Source: Panaeolus papilionaceus (Eukaryota; Basidiomycota; Agaricomycetes; Agaricales). Taken from it: 64,000 nt of DNA. A model generated the notes under the pieces. It searched no databases and had not been told where the DNA came from. It saw nothing but the letters and a program-made list of their open reading frames with translations. Location: NCBI GenBank assembly GCA_015501605.1, contig JADNRZ010000035.1, forward strand, positions 264,391 through 328,390, given 5' to 3'. How positions within the stretch are numbered: position 1 is the stretch's first letter; the number at the start of each line of letters is the position of its first letter. Shown piece after piece: positions 1 to 11,205 of the stretch. The position numbers and the translations under genes are program-made.

Positions 1-200
1 CTATTTGGACGCTGCATGATGAACGTTTTGGACCTCTTCAGGCGAAAGTTAGAATTGTAAGTGCAGCATTCATTACTCTAGATACCCTTAGGAGTTTCCA
101 ATCGACGCTGAGGAAACGTAGGCACTTCTTCGGGGACACGAAGCTTGTTGCTCAGGTTAGTCACCACGAATTCCTGAGGCGACTCATCAAGCCTCCTTGA
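1..200 (+). CDS. 3' end of an unidentified gene
   Basis: One frame stays open from position 3 to a TGA at 198-200, giving 65 residues rich in Arg, Lys, Leu and Phe. The other frames close early (frame 1 stops at 58-60). The gene would begin upstream of the window. I see no motif and do not recognise a family. It lies about 80 bp before the start of the next plus-strand gene. It may be a last exon or a chance open frame. Confidence 0.3.
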   Translation, partial: IWTLHDERFGPLQAKVRIVSAAFITLDTLRSFQSTLRKRRHFFGDTKLVAQVSHHEFLRRLIKPP

Positions 201-278
201 CTGTCTGGAGTACTCATTTGACATGAAAAACTATCAAAGGCACAACAGCTTTTCACCACCTATGATAACAACAACGTA

Positions 279-1238
279 ATGTCGTCGTCGTCGCCATTGC
301 CGTCTTCGTCAAGACCGACAAATATTAAGCGACATTCGATTGTAATAAGCAGGCGCTCTGTGATGGCCACCTTCGAGCCGGGCTATAGCTCAGAAAGGAT
401 ACGCCAGAGTCTCTCAAAGTACGTGAGTGCCTATATTGCCAGACACCGTAACTGACGAGCTTCTCTCCCGCAGTCGTGCATCGTCTCTTGTTGTGATTTT
501 GTGTGACATCGACACTGTCAATCTGGATACCGTCATTCCAACAAACTTTATCGAAGAAGTTTCCACCCTGAGCGAATCGTCAGTCCTCTGGCTAACAGGC
601 ATTTGGAGGCCAGATGCGTCAAGTGAGGTCAGTTGGAGGTCCTCTCCTTCACTTGTCATGCATTCGACTTCAAACATACTGATCCTCTAAATTTAAAACA
701 GAAGCAGCAAGAACTCCAGTTACGCGACTTCACCTTGAAGGTGTCGTACGTTCTACAAACACATTTATATTTTGTTCTCATCCTTTAATACAGCAATCTC
801 TGAAGCGTGGTGCTCGCTATGCACGCTGGTCCTACGACGACGAATCACTACACAACCACATCGAAGAACTGGTCGAAAACAAATACATGAAGTCGAACAT
901 TGTTCGAAACGTAATGTAAGTGGTTTATATATCCAAGTCTGCCTTTCTGAGTTCCTGATGTTTGCTCCGACAGCTCGCTCAAGCAACTTAGCTTGCCAGC
1001 TTGGATTGCGCGGATCTTTAATGGCAGTACGCTGGTTTCCCCTCGCTCAGAAACGGACAATACAACGAATCAAGTATCTGTGGAGGAGATTTCGGTGTCG
1101 CAGGACACCCCTTGTATAACCCCTGCTACGGAAGGCGTTGCGTTGCCCAGCCATGACACTCTAGGGTGGGAGAACACTTGCTCTAGTCTAACTGTTAGAA
1201 AACGTCTTGACAACATCATAGGCCAGCCTTCGAACTGA
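279..1238 (+). CDS. Unrecognised N-module protein with a type I GTPase tail but no G domain
   Basis: My model joins 279-418, 474-627, 702-740, 794-915 and 974-1238 with matching phases, giving 239 aa. Residues 1-46 are Ser-rich and include FEPGY. A hydrophobic stretch leads to VLWLTGIWRPD, followed by KQQELQLRD and SLKRGARYARWS. The same landmarks recur in the minus gene at 5858-7684, so this is a shared module. From about residue 152 the protein switches to a tail (LSLP...GSTLVSPRSET) that matches the C-terminus of the type I GTPase at 25684-26840. The whole P-loop/G3/G4 domain is missing. It may be a deletion product of a longer fusion, or an effector-like protein without GTPase. Function is unknown. 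A type II GTPase relict follows directly. Confidence 0.6.
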
Positions 1239-1239
1239 C

Positions 1240-2257
1240 GGAACTGACGTGGGTGACGAAGATTCGAAGTTCCTTACCAGAACTAATGGAACGGGACAGT
1301 GTCGTTGGGTGAGAAGCGAATTATTCGTCACTAGATGTCGCATTGAACTTCACAACAGTGTCGTGGGGCCTGTAGGTTCAGGCAAAACAACGGTGAGCAC
1401 TCGTTTGAGCGTATCGATGTGCATGCCATCCACATACTGATGCTGACTCGACTCCCTTTTGAGTTTGTAAATTGCGCGACTGGAAGCAGCTTGAAAGTGG
1501 GGCACGATTTGGAGTCATGCACCTCTGCGATCAGCGTTGTCTGCTTTCAACACGACAATGCTCGGATCTACGTCGTCGATACACCAGGGCTTAATGACAT
1601 GCATAGGTCCGATGCGGATACTTGCGACCTTATATCCGAGTGGTTTAAACAATGGTGAGTAGATCTCAATTCCTTTCAAGCCAATACTTAAATTCAGTTT
1701 AGCGTGCCCGAAATCAATTTCGCAGGCATCCTATACTTACATCGCATCGCTGATCACGGCGTTAAAGGGAACCGCCTTGAGAACCTGAAGTTCTTCCAGC
1801 AGCTGTGCTCTGGGAATTATCACAAAGTAACCTTTGCGACTACCATGGGGGACGAACTTGAACAAGATACTAAATCTACAGAAACGCATCAAGAAGAGTG
1901 CAGGTTGAAGGAGCACTTTGCGTCCATCTTTACCGGAGGGGCTCAACTAAAGCGTGTGGACAATGCACCAAGCTCAGCTAAAGTTCTCCTGACGGACATC
2001 ATACGCGACTCCAGAGATCTTCAAGCCGTCAATGTGCAGAAGCAAGTCATCACCGACCGACCATAAAGACTTCACTGAAGTGAAGATCAGCACTTATTCA
2101 GCAAATTGGCACCCACAAAGTGTCGTTGGTCCGACTGAGCTTCGAGAGGCGTGCTGAACATTTCGAGCATGTTCAGCGCATTCTGCACAAGGAGTACACC
2201 AAATTGGCGGAAGAACTCGAATGTGTTATCGAGAAGCTGAAGGCCCGGTCAGCATGA
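1240..2257 (+). pseudogene. Type II P-loop GTPase, frameshifted copy
   Basis: The exons are recognisable by comparison with the intact paralogue at 24424-25448. A short N-terminus ends near 1311. A 34-nt exon encodes GPVGSGKTT. The G3 exon has DTPGLND, and the last exon carries ILYLHRI and the coiled-coil tail. Damage: the G4 Trp is Gly (TTMGD for TTMWD). A 4-nt duplication near 2053 (gaccgacc) shifts the frame to an early stop. A deletion of about 20 nt follows near 2095, after which the old frame resumes to a TGA at 2255-2257. The expected start codon is ACG/GTG here. This is a dead member of the AIG1/IAN-like GTPase cluster. Confidence 0.85.
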
Positions 2258-3279
2258 TGGATGCGTGAGGTCTTGGTAATAGATGAGCACATGTTTCAGG
2301 TGTCTACTTGTATGTACTTACTCGAAAGTAGTGTGTCTGGTACACCAAACTATTGATTTTATTACGATCTCAATGTACGGTTTAATTTTATTCATCATCT
2401 CGACTCTGGATGAGTCCTTGAATACTGATATTGTTCTGATATACCACAGACCAAAAATACATAGTATGTCTAAACTGTGGACGAATCATTGTGCAATTCT
2501 GGGTCGCGGCCGCTTCGACCTAAATTGCCATGACAGAATGAGATATGGCATGAAATCATCTTCTGATATGGCCTCTGAGGGTTCGTCAGTACATAATCTT
2601 GAAGGCTTTTACTCACAAACTTTTATGCGTGAGACGATGTAGCACAAAAACGGTGCATGGAATCATACATACTTAAGAGCGCGTTTTGTACTCTTCTGGT
2701 CTTCAGGCAGCAGGGTTTCAAGATATGACACAAGCCTGTATGTCTTTCGAAGTCAGCGTCGGTAAAGGGCACCTTTTTTAATAGAGGGATTTGCATACTA
2801 TGAAGCGCGAACATCAGACGTAAACCGTTTCAAAGGCCTTGAATTATATGATTATCATGGGTCGTGGTCCATAGCGAGGCAAAGCACGTTCCGAGTCGGG
2901 TGTCCCTCGCACTGCGGCTGACGCCGACAGTTGTTGCCGTCACCATCATCACACGGACTCACACAGATGCAACTCATCTGCGAACCCCATTCGTGTATTT
3001 CCATGTCTCATCCTGTCGGCCACAAGTAAAAATAGAGCTAGATTTGCATGATGATTCACCCCCAGCCTAGAGAGGCTGTCGCTGCGTTTTTGGTCTGTAT
3101 GTCGGAGCGATATTGGTATTCAAGGACCCATCGACATTGGGGATAGCGAGTAAGTTCTTCAGTTATAAGTTGTAATAAAGCCAAAAATTCGGCGTACCAA
3201 ATACACGACTTTCAAGTAAGTACATACAAGTAGACAATTGAAACATGTGCTGGTCAACGCACAAGACCTCGCACATCCG
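2258..3279. other. Spacer between inverted GTPase relicts
   Basis: This separates two tail-to-tail type II GTPase relicts, and its outer parts (about 2258-2330 and 3190-3279) are still recognisably inverted copies of each other. The centre has no convincing gene. A short segment around 2870-2890 (gtccatagcgaggcaaagca) recurs near 8216-8250, suggesting an old dispersed repeat. Confidence 0.5.
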
Positions 3280-4345
3280 TCATGCTGACCGGGCCTTCAG
3301 CTTCTCGATAACACGTTCGAGTTCTTCCGCCAATTTTTGGTACTCCTTTTGCAGAATGCGCTGAACATGCTCGGAGTGTTCAACACGCTTCTCAAGGCTC
3401 AGTCGGACCAAAGTTTCTTTGTGGGCGCCAATTACCCGCATGAGCTTGGCATCCATGATGGCGCTGATCTTCACTTCGGCAAGGTCTTTGTGGCCGGAGA
3501 CGAGTTGCTTCTGCGCATCGACGGCTTGAAGATCTCTGGAGTCGCGTATGATGTCCGTCAGGAGAACTTTGGCTGAGTTTGGTGCATTGTCCACACGCTT
3601 TAGTTGGGCTCCTCCGTTAAAAATGGGCGCAAAGTACCCCTTCAACGTGCGCTCTTCTTGATGCATTTCTGTAGATCCGACATCTTGTCCAAGTTCGTTC
3701 CACATGGTAGTCGCAAAGGTAACTTTGTGATAATCCCCAGAGCACAGCTGCTAGAAAAACTTTAGGTTCTCATTCCACTTCCCTTTCACGCCGTCATCTG
3801 TGATGCGATGTAAGTATACGATTCCTGCGAAATTGATTTCGGGTACGCTAAACTGAATTTAAGCACTATTGGCTTGAAGCACGTGAAGGCCAACTCACCA
3901 TTGTTCAAACCACTTCGATATAAGATCACATGTATCTGCATCTGACCGGTCCTTGTCGTTCAACCCTGGTGTATCGACGACGTACATAGATGCGAGCATT
4001 GTCATGAGGGATGCAGACAACGTCGATCATATGGGTGCATGACTCCAAATCGTGCCCCACTTTCAAGCTGCTTCTAGTCGCACAATTTACAAACTCAAGA
4101 GGAAGTTGAGTCAGTATTGATGCATGTACATATGGTATTCGCGCCGCTACGCTCACATGAGTACTTACCGTTGTTTTGCCTGAACCTACAGGCTCCACGA
4201 CACTGTTATGAGTGTTCAATATCAAGCAAAGTTCGACGTTCTCTTCTCTCACCCAACAACAAAATCTTCTGTCATAAAATTTGGTAAGGAAGTCCGGGTC
4301 TCCGTCACCCATTTTTGTTCCGTTAATTCGAAGGTCGGTCTGCAC
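3280..4345 (-). pseudogene. Type II P-loop GTPase, second broken copy
   Basis: It has the same exon plan as the intact copy at 24424-25448. The P-loop exon reads EPVGSGKTT (first Gly lost). The G3 exon contains a 4-nt insertion just before the DTPG motif, which shifts the frame. The last exon has an in-frame TAG at 3751-3753 where paralogues have Gln (FFQQL). The coiled-coil tail from 3705 down to 3280 is otherwise open and ends in LKARSA. The copy faces the relict at 1240-2257, forming a large imperfect inverted repeat. It stands just downstream of a type I GTPase, the same arrangement as at 24.4-26.8 kb. Confidence 0.85.
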
Positions 4346-4539
4346 CCCGTTATCTACTCGTTACTTGGGTTCTGAGAAAATCAATCCTTACCGTAAAGTC
4401 CTGTCCAATGGCGATAATACGTCATTTGAGCCAATCAACGGGGTGTCGTGAGGGCTATTCTGCGCAACCAATGGTTTAGCAGAAGTCCGCTTAGTGGTGC
4501 TCCCGAATTTCATTTCCTGCTTCCCAATGCTTGGGATCA

Positions 4540-5805
4540 TCAAAAAAATGAGTAGCCATCACTGGTATCATCATAAAAACGGGCTAACCTGACGCTCGTA
4601 TCTACTGCCTGTTTCGAAGTATCTAAGGTGGGAGAAGGAAGAAGTATCTGACCGAAGTGTGATTGGTTCGAAGTTCCATTGGAATCTAGGTGGTCGAACA
4701 GAGGAGATTGCTGTTTGTTGGGTAATAACCGTGGCACCCAATACATCAGACGTGTCGGCAAATTAAGCTGCATGTATTGCATGTCCGCAATCAACGCCAT
4801 GAGCTCTTGAGTCAACTCCTCATGCTCCTTCTTCAACAGAATCTGCACTTGTTCCGATTTCTCGGTTCGTAGGTCTCGACTGAGCTGCTGTAATGCTGCG
4901 TGATGCGACCGGAGCACATCATCCAGCTTGTCGTATATCTTGCGACCGGCATCCGTATGCCGAAGGTCTTTGTTGTACGCGACGAGTTCTTTTTGCAGAG
5001 AAAGAGGTCGCAAGTCGGTAACATCGTTGATGATTTCTTGTATGAGTTCTTTCGCCGATTCTGGGCTGTTCTGAAGCCTCTCGAATCGGGCGCCGTTACG
5101 GACCACATACGAGAAATAGTCGTCCCGTAATTGTCTCTCTCTCTCCTTCCCGATGTCCTCGTCCACGTCGTCCCACATCGTCGTGGCCAAGGTCACCTTG
5201 TGAAAACAGTCTTTGCCGCATAGCTTCTCAAAGATCTGGAAGTTCTTCAGTGTCGTACCTCCCATGCGATTGTCAGATATGCGATGCAGATATATCAAAC
5301 CACTGAGATACACCTGGTTGGTGAAACTGCGGTGACATCAAAATTTTGTAAAAACGGTGTATATATCACAAGGAACCCACCGTTTTTCAAGCCATTCAGA
5401 TATGAGTTTGAATATATCCAGGTCTGTGCGATTGGTATCATTGAACCCTGGTGTGTCAACGATGTAGATTTTACTGTCACCGAAACGAATGACGTGAATG
5501 TCACTAGTGCATGACTCCAAATCATCGCCAATCTCAAGCTTGTCGTACCCGGTCGCGTTTCTTACGAACTAAAACACACACTTCTCAGCAATGATAAAAC
5601 CACCGCCACATCTTTCCAACACACCGTGCTCTTCCCAGCCCCCCTTGGGCCCATGATGCTGGACAGATGATAACAAATCAGGTTTTTTTGCATCGCGGAC
5701 AGGAATTATAGAGCTTACGCAATAATGATATCGTCTTCTGAAAGTTCCAATGAATCTTGAACTTCTGTCGCAGGACCATGACCCGCCAACGAGGCCCCAT
5801 GCAGG
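4540..5805 (-). CDS. Type I AIG1/IAN-like P-loop GTPase
   Basis: Exons 5719-5805, 5625-5658, 5381-5568 and 4540-5326 join in phase. The first encodes ...SEDDIIIA. The 34-nt second gives the P-loop GPRGAGKST. The third carries FVRNATG and the switch DTPGFND. The last carries LIYLHRISDNR, TTMWDD (replacing NKxD), a long charged coiled-coil and a Ser-rich tail. By family it should bind and hydrolyse GTP, probably as a membrane- or complex-associated switch; the target is unknown. The first exon has no in-frame ATG. The N-module exon upstream (ending 5858) is in the wrong phase to join it, so the true start is unresolved: either a fusion broken by one indel or two genes. Confidence 0.75.
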
Positions 5806-5857
5806 CTGCGTAAATAGTCAAATAATAGGTCACGGGGAAAAAGGGGGCTGTCCTCAC

Positions 5858-7684
5858 CTTTCCCTGCTTTACGAGATCTCCTTCTTTGCGCTTCATCAAA
5901 GCTTCAAGAGCAGCTCGTAGAGATTTTTCATCGGACCAGCGCAAGTAACGCGCGCCTTTCTTGAGTGATGGCTTTTTTTAATGGAGTTAGAACAAGCGTC
6001 GATGTTGACAATAAAATGCGAATAATCAATACCTTCAGAATTTGATTGCGCAGCTTCAGTTCGTATTGCTTGCGTGCGACCTGCGGCGAAACAGGGTTTG
6101 CAGCCTGTGTTTTCTGTTTTCTGTAATCCAAAGTACCAAATCTGTGGACAATCTAGGAACGGTCACTTCCATGAACACGTGACCATTATCGCAAGTAGAA
6201 CACGAACCTTCGAATGCTGTGTATCGTCTTTCTCTACTGCATAGTTCTCATTGATGCCGTCAAGCGTTGGATCTTGTGAGGGATCCATATTATTCGAGGA
6301 TGGGTTGGATTCCACAACGTCTGCAATGGCCATCTCCTAAAGGCAAATGTTTCAGCCGTGTTCAGAACACGCTGTAATGTGATAAAAACATGAACGGGGG
6401 ATGTCCTTGTCGCGGTACTGGCATAGCTGTAGAACTGCTGGGATGAAGTATTCCCTGCGTTTTGAGAGTGAGGTGGTGAGATAGCAACTTTGAAACTCGC
6501 TTGGGCTTCTGCCTCTTCAATCTTTCTAAGAATCAGTGTTGTGAGGCAGGAGAGGTCAACCATAGATTACCGTCGTTGATGTCGGTGTCTCCACAGAAAT
6601 ATCATTAGTTGTGTTTATATTTTCGGGGGGCATGCTGTTCACTTCGCCCAAAGCCTGACCGCCGTCTTTGGATTTATATGCATGAGGCTTTCCGAATGCC
6701 ATCAGCATGAACTTACCTTCAATGATGGCGTTATAAAAATGACGGAATTAGAGGAAAAACACACCGGGTTGTGGTGATCCGTCTCAAAGCTACTCTCAAT
6801 GGGAGAAGGTTGGGAGGAACTCGGCGTCATGGTAGGGGACAAAGTGAACGGCCTCCTATTTTCGATAGAATAGGATTGTGCCTGAAAAATTATTCGTCCT
6901 GAGCAGAATAAAAAAGGCAATAAAACGACGAACTATATGCGGGGGTTGTGAGTTATCTTGGTCATCTTGTGAGGGAGTTGAGTGGTTTGCGTCGTGATAG
7001 GTATTCATATCACTGTCGCCGCAAGGTTAATATCCATGACCACTTTCTGAAGACGGTCGACAGTAATATCCGAGATTCAAACTGACCCATTGTTCTTGAC
7101 CTCAGCTCTGGTTGAAGAGGACGGACTTATGACGGTAGGAGGCGAGGCGACCTAACCGCAGATGTTGATATTAGACAACAGGATGTAATCAAGGAAAAAC
7201 AGACTCCTTCATTGCGAGACTCATTTGCGGTATCAATATCCGAGCCTCCAATTTCGAGACTGGGAGACAAAGGTCGAGAGGAGGTAGACTGAATCGTATC
7301 GTCGCGATCTAGCCTACACATCCCCGTCAACCACAACACTGATTTTCCATAGACGCGTAAATCTTCAACCAGATCGCCAGGAATATTTCCCTCTGAGTGT
7401 TTGTCAATGACAGACAAGACTACCCAGAGCGGATTGACACTGCGTTTTTTTGAGTGAATGACTGTACACAGAAATCTACAGAAAACAGCATACCTGCCCA
7501 CACTATCGCCTTTGCGCGGTGTAGAGGCTACACCAGGGACGCCATCTTTTTCTAGTACGAAACCTGGTTGAAAAGAGGCCGGTATGATGGCATGATTGAC
7601 CTTGACGTTGAGCAGACTCGAAGGCGACTGCGACGTTTGGCCGTCTGGTTTAGTTTTGCTGAGAACATCATGGGCCTGACCCAT
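5858..7684 (-). CDS. Unrecognised N-module gene upstream of the type I GTPase
   Basis: ATG at 7682-7684. Exon 7494-7684 contains FQPGF; the next, from 7439, contains VLWLTGMCRLD. About 1 kb of Ser/Thr/Pro-rich coding-like sequence follows (6234-6920), whose exon borders I could not settle. Near 6090-6030 comes KQYELKLRNQILK, then SLKKGARYLRWSDEKS around 5985-5858. These four landmarks match the protein at 279-1238 in the same order. The last exon opens into the GTPase region, but its phase does not fit the first GTPase exon. It could be the N-terminal half of an N-module/GTPase fusion or a separate gene. No known domain is recognised. Confidence 0.5.
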
Positions 7685-7699
7685 TTAAAAAAACCATTC

Positions 7700-9173
7700 A
7701 GACCAAACGTCAGTACAGAGAAAGAGAAAGACGATAACGCCTCACCTCTCGAACGAGATCCTCATCCCCAATAAAAATTCTATGTTTCCAATTAGTTCCA
7801 CACAATCACATAAGTACAACAAGCCCTCACAGTTCATCTTTCCTTGTAAACGGAACTTGAAGTCTGGCGATAAATCTACGCATTGGTTACGACGTTCCTG
7901 GTGTATGTATAGGGAGTATAGGCGACCAAGGGATTGCACTGTTGATGCGCGTCTGCAGAAAAGAACAACACTTAATTCAACATGAACACGAGGCTGAAGC
8001 CCTTCCACTCATTGCCGGCACGTTGGCCCCTTTATCGATGAATACGAATCAATTGGCATGATGACTTTCGGTATCGATCTGCGATTGGCGGCACAAATGC
8101 CCACTCTACTGAAAATTGATGCCAGAGACTCCCGCAAAGCTCCCTATCGAACATGAAGCTCAAAATGGCTTTCAAGGCGTTGATACACCATCATACGATC
8201 ACCGTGTGTCATATGGTCCATAGCGAGGCAATCCGAGGCAAAGCAGGTTCTGAGTCACGGTTTGAGCTGTCGAATTCGTCCCCAGACATACACATTCTGG
8301 GAGGGGCGGAGGCGCGTCCCCAAATAAAAAGGAAATTCGGCGTCGGTGGCATGCTTAGCTGATATTCGCACGACCCCTACACTTCTGCACCCATTACTAA
8401 TTGCCTTCACTTCACGTTGCTGTTGACTCTATCGCAAATTCTGTGTGTTCAGAGCTCTAGATTCTTATTTATTGGAAAAGCAGGCATCGCGAGCTGCAGA
8501 CAACAGACATGAAGCCAGGCTTCAATTTTGTTGTAGTGACTCGTCTTGCCGCAGACTCTGGAGTTAAGAGGGGCTCTTGTAACACATTGGAAATATGATA
8601 TGCGACATCACCTTCAGGAAAGTCATCCGTCATGGGAGGCTAACTTGGGAACAAAAAGTTGCGCATTAGAGGATGTCCAGAAGAAAATCACCATTTCGGG
8701 GAAAGAGGAGCACGACTTCGGGATTCCAGATAGCCATATTGGGAAAATACTCTCTCGAGTCGTCTGGCGATGTTCATGACGCACGCCGTCTTGTTAGGGC
8801 TGCAACCATGACAAATGGGCACGGAGACTCACCATGACGAATCTGTCATTTTGCGAATCACTATGACGGTAAACTGTGTCTGATATTCGAAGGACGCGGC
8901 GTTACTGGCACGCAGATGATTCGTTATGTTTGCGAATATAAAGCTCCTAATTCTGATTAGAAATGCGCGACAAGTAATTTGCTAAATTATACTATATATA
9001 TATTGTCATGAATATGGCTACAATCGAGGAAACGAGATACAGGGTAAAATGAACAGAGAAGGGTACACTACTGGCAGCGCATGTGGAAAAACTAGAGTTC
9101 TCCCAGAGCCACCGCGCGCTAAATAGTAAATGGTGAGTATGGAAGAAGGCCACCGAAAGCAACTTGAGCTTAC
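7700..9173. other. Intergenic region with transposon-like scraps
   Basis: No convincing intact gene. Around 8205-8260 is a second copy of the short repeat seen near 2870. A zinc-finger-like open frame at 8546-8779 is listed separately. AT-rich sequence at 8940-9010 precedes the GTPase relict on the minus strand. Confidence 0.4.
8546..8779 (+). pseudogene. Possible relict of a transposon-associated zinc-finger region
   Basis: The 77-residue open frame contains WKYDMRHHLQESHPSW followed by a charged stretch and EEHDFGIPDSHI. The spacing of Trp, the two His and HP-x-W resembles a degenerate Cys/His finger region in fungal transposon-derived proteins, as I remember them. No Cys pair is visible before it and no gene surrounds it. 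It could be a chance open frame. Confidence 0.25.
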
Positions 9174-10348
9174 CGTTAGAGCTTTTTTGAATCGCATGAA
9201 CGAAAACAGCCTCACGAAGAATCCAACCTTTAGCTCTTCGAGATCTTTCAGACTCTGCTACATCTGAGCCTCGATCTGCTTTCGTTGATCAGCCAAGGAT
9301 TTCAGAAGAGCCGGATCAGCCTGGGTTCCTTCCTCTCGCATGAGGGAGTCTAGCGTCTCGCGCTGCTCCTTGAGGAGCCGCTGAAGAGTGCTGTAGAGAG
9401 TTACACTGGCATCGGTTTCTTTGATGGGCTTTCCGAGTTCGACGAGCTCCTCTTGAATATGAAGAAGTCTCCTATTCTTTTCCCCTTCACAAACCCTTGC
9501 GAGGATTAGGTTTGCATTATCCGCCGTGTTCTGGAATTTCTCAACACGAGAGCCCAGAGTGATCAAATCCTAATGATCAACAAACGTCAGTCAGAATGTG
9601 AAGCGCATAGTCAAGATAAATCCGCCTACCTTCCAATATTTTTCCTTCAATTGCCTGACGCGAGACTCCGTCATTTCGCTCTTACCAGCCATCCTATCCC
9701 ACATCGTGGTGACGAGGATGACCTTCGATGCAGCATCGGCCCCACAGAGCTATCCGAACATGGTAAGGTTTCGGTTCGCTGTTCCACTCATTCGATTGTC
9801 GGTTATACGGTGGAGGTACAGGATGCCTGCAAGCATCGTCTGTTTGTTTGACTGTCGGTAGCTGTAAAGGGCCATGGGGTTCATCGAGCTGATTGATCCC
9901 AGTGAAAGGCGCACTCACGTTTTGTCTAGCCAATCCCCTATCATTTTCAGAATTGCCATGTCGGACTGGTGTCGTCGAATCCCGGAGTATCGACGAGTAC
10001 GACTTTATCGCGATACACTGGGTGATTTTTGAGCCTGTAGGCCGCAACAGAGCTGGTGGCGGACTTGAGTTGTTCTTTCGCAATGCGTACGTTGCCAGAA
10101 CCTCCCCGGGCAGTATTCTGAAAGTGTTCGATAAGCTGTTAAAGGAAAGAAACACATCAAACCAGGAACTATATTTCGGAACAAGAGAGCATTACATTAC
10201 TCTTCCCAGCGCCAGTTGGGCCCCTAACACTATCACGATAAGAGTTAACAAAAGCGAGGTTTAGAACTGTGATGTCGACTCACGCGATGATTATATCCGA
10301 TGGTTGAATGGAAAATGCGCCCTCCTTTGTGAGTGTCTGGTTAGCCAT
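9174..10348 (-). pseudogene. H-type P-loop GTPase, broken copy
   Basis: ATG at 10346-10348. The first exon ends IIIA. The 34-nt P-loop exon reads GPTGAGKSN, with Asn for Ser/Thr. The next exon has VDTPGFDD, then a 1-nt loss that shifts the frame. The exon with LAGILYLHRITDNR has an in-frame TAG at 9750-9752 where the intact paralogue (19232-20395) has Gln. The coiled-coil exon stops at 9258-9260 (QIEAQM), although coding-like sequence homologous to the paralogue tail (FFVRLFSFMRFKK) continues to about 9174. Several independent lesions make this a pseudogene. Confidence 0.85.
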
Positions 10349-11205
10349 GGAGGATATGCAGAAAGATAAAGTGAAGTTGGTTGACGGTGGTCAGAAAACG
10401 TTATAGACATCCAAATACTCACCAGCGCTTTTGTACTACTCATGCTCACCACGTTCTTTGCATGAGGAAAGCCTCAAGGCTTCCTGATGACATTTCTCTG
10501 TCTAGCATCGTTGCCAGATATCCCGATTTAGTCTGAACCATCGAGGCACTCTGTTCTATTCGAGAATGCATTCTCCTGATGAAAGGTTTATACGCCATTT
10601 AAAACGTCAGACGTCAGGGTCTTTATCATTTTTAGCACATCGATGAGTTTTGCCGAGTTGTGTCGAGATCATGGCTTGAAGGATCAGCACAGCATCCTTA
10701 TTACCCATTGATGCTCATCAGGAGTATGACGACGATCGATGGGGTCTTCCAGGACCCCCGGCAATCCCGCTGCCTTTTTGTCCGGATTTTGCACCATGCT
10801 GTCCCCGATATTCAAAAATTTTGTCCGGCACTGGACCGAGGCCTGCTCTTGGCAAGGTATTCGAAACAGAGCTTTTACGAGCCCCTGAGTGCTTTTAAAG
10901 TGTCAAAATATGCTTTGGAAGGGATTCGAACCTCAATGCTCGACTTTGGGAGCTGAACTCACTCTACGAGAGAGGAATGGTCACCACAACCAACTCGACT
11001 ATCGTCCCGTACCTTCTTTATGTCCGGAATGTAGACATTTCTGGATCAGGCTTTACCAGCAAACACGAGTGCGGTAAGACCCTTCCTATAACGCCATGCT
11101 TTTCACACAGTGTCACACACGCAGCATTGCCAAATATCTGCGTGAAGTTCTCTTCAGTCATATAAGAGATGACATCAAAAGTTCACAAAATCCAGTTCTA
11201 TCATA
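10349..11205. other. Intergenic region with a tRNA-like fragment
   Basis: No gene is seen. On the minus strand between about 11010 and 10915 there are an A-box-like tagtcgagttgg and a B-box ggttcgaatcc about 55 bp apart. The would-be acceptor arms do not pair, so this is at best a tRNA-derived relict. Confidence 0.35.

Noticed and set aside
10915..11010. tRNA gene on the minus strand (A-box and B-box present)
   Set aside because: The 5' and 3' acceptor stems do not pair, the T-stem has mismatches and no clear anticodon arm can be drawn; kept only as a tRNA-like relict.
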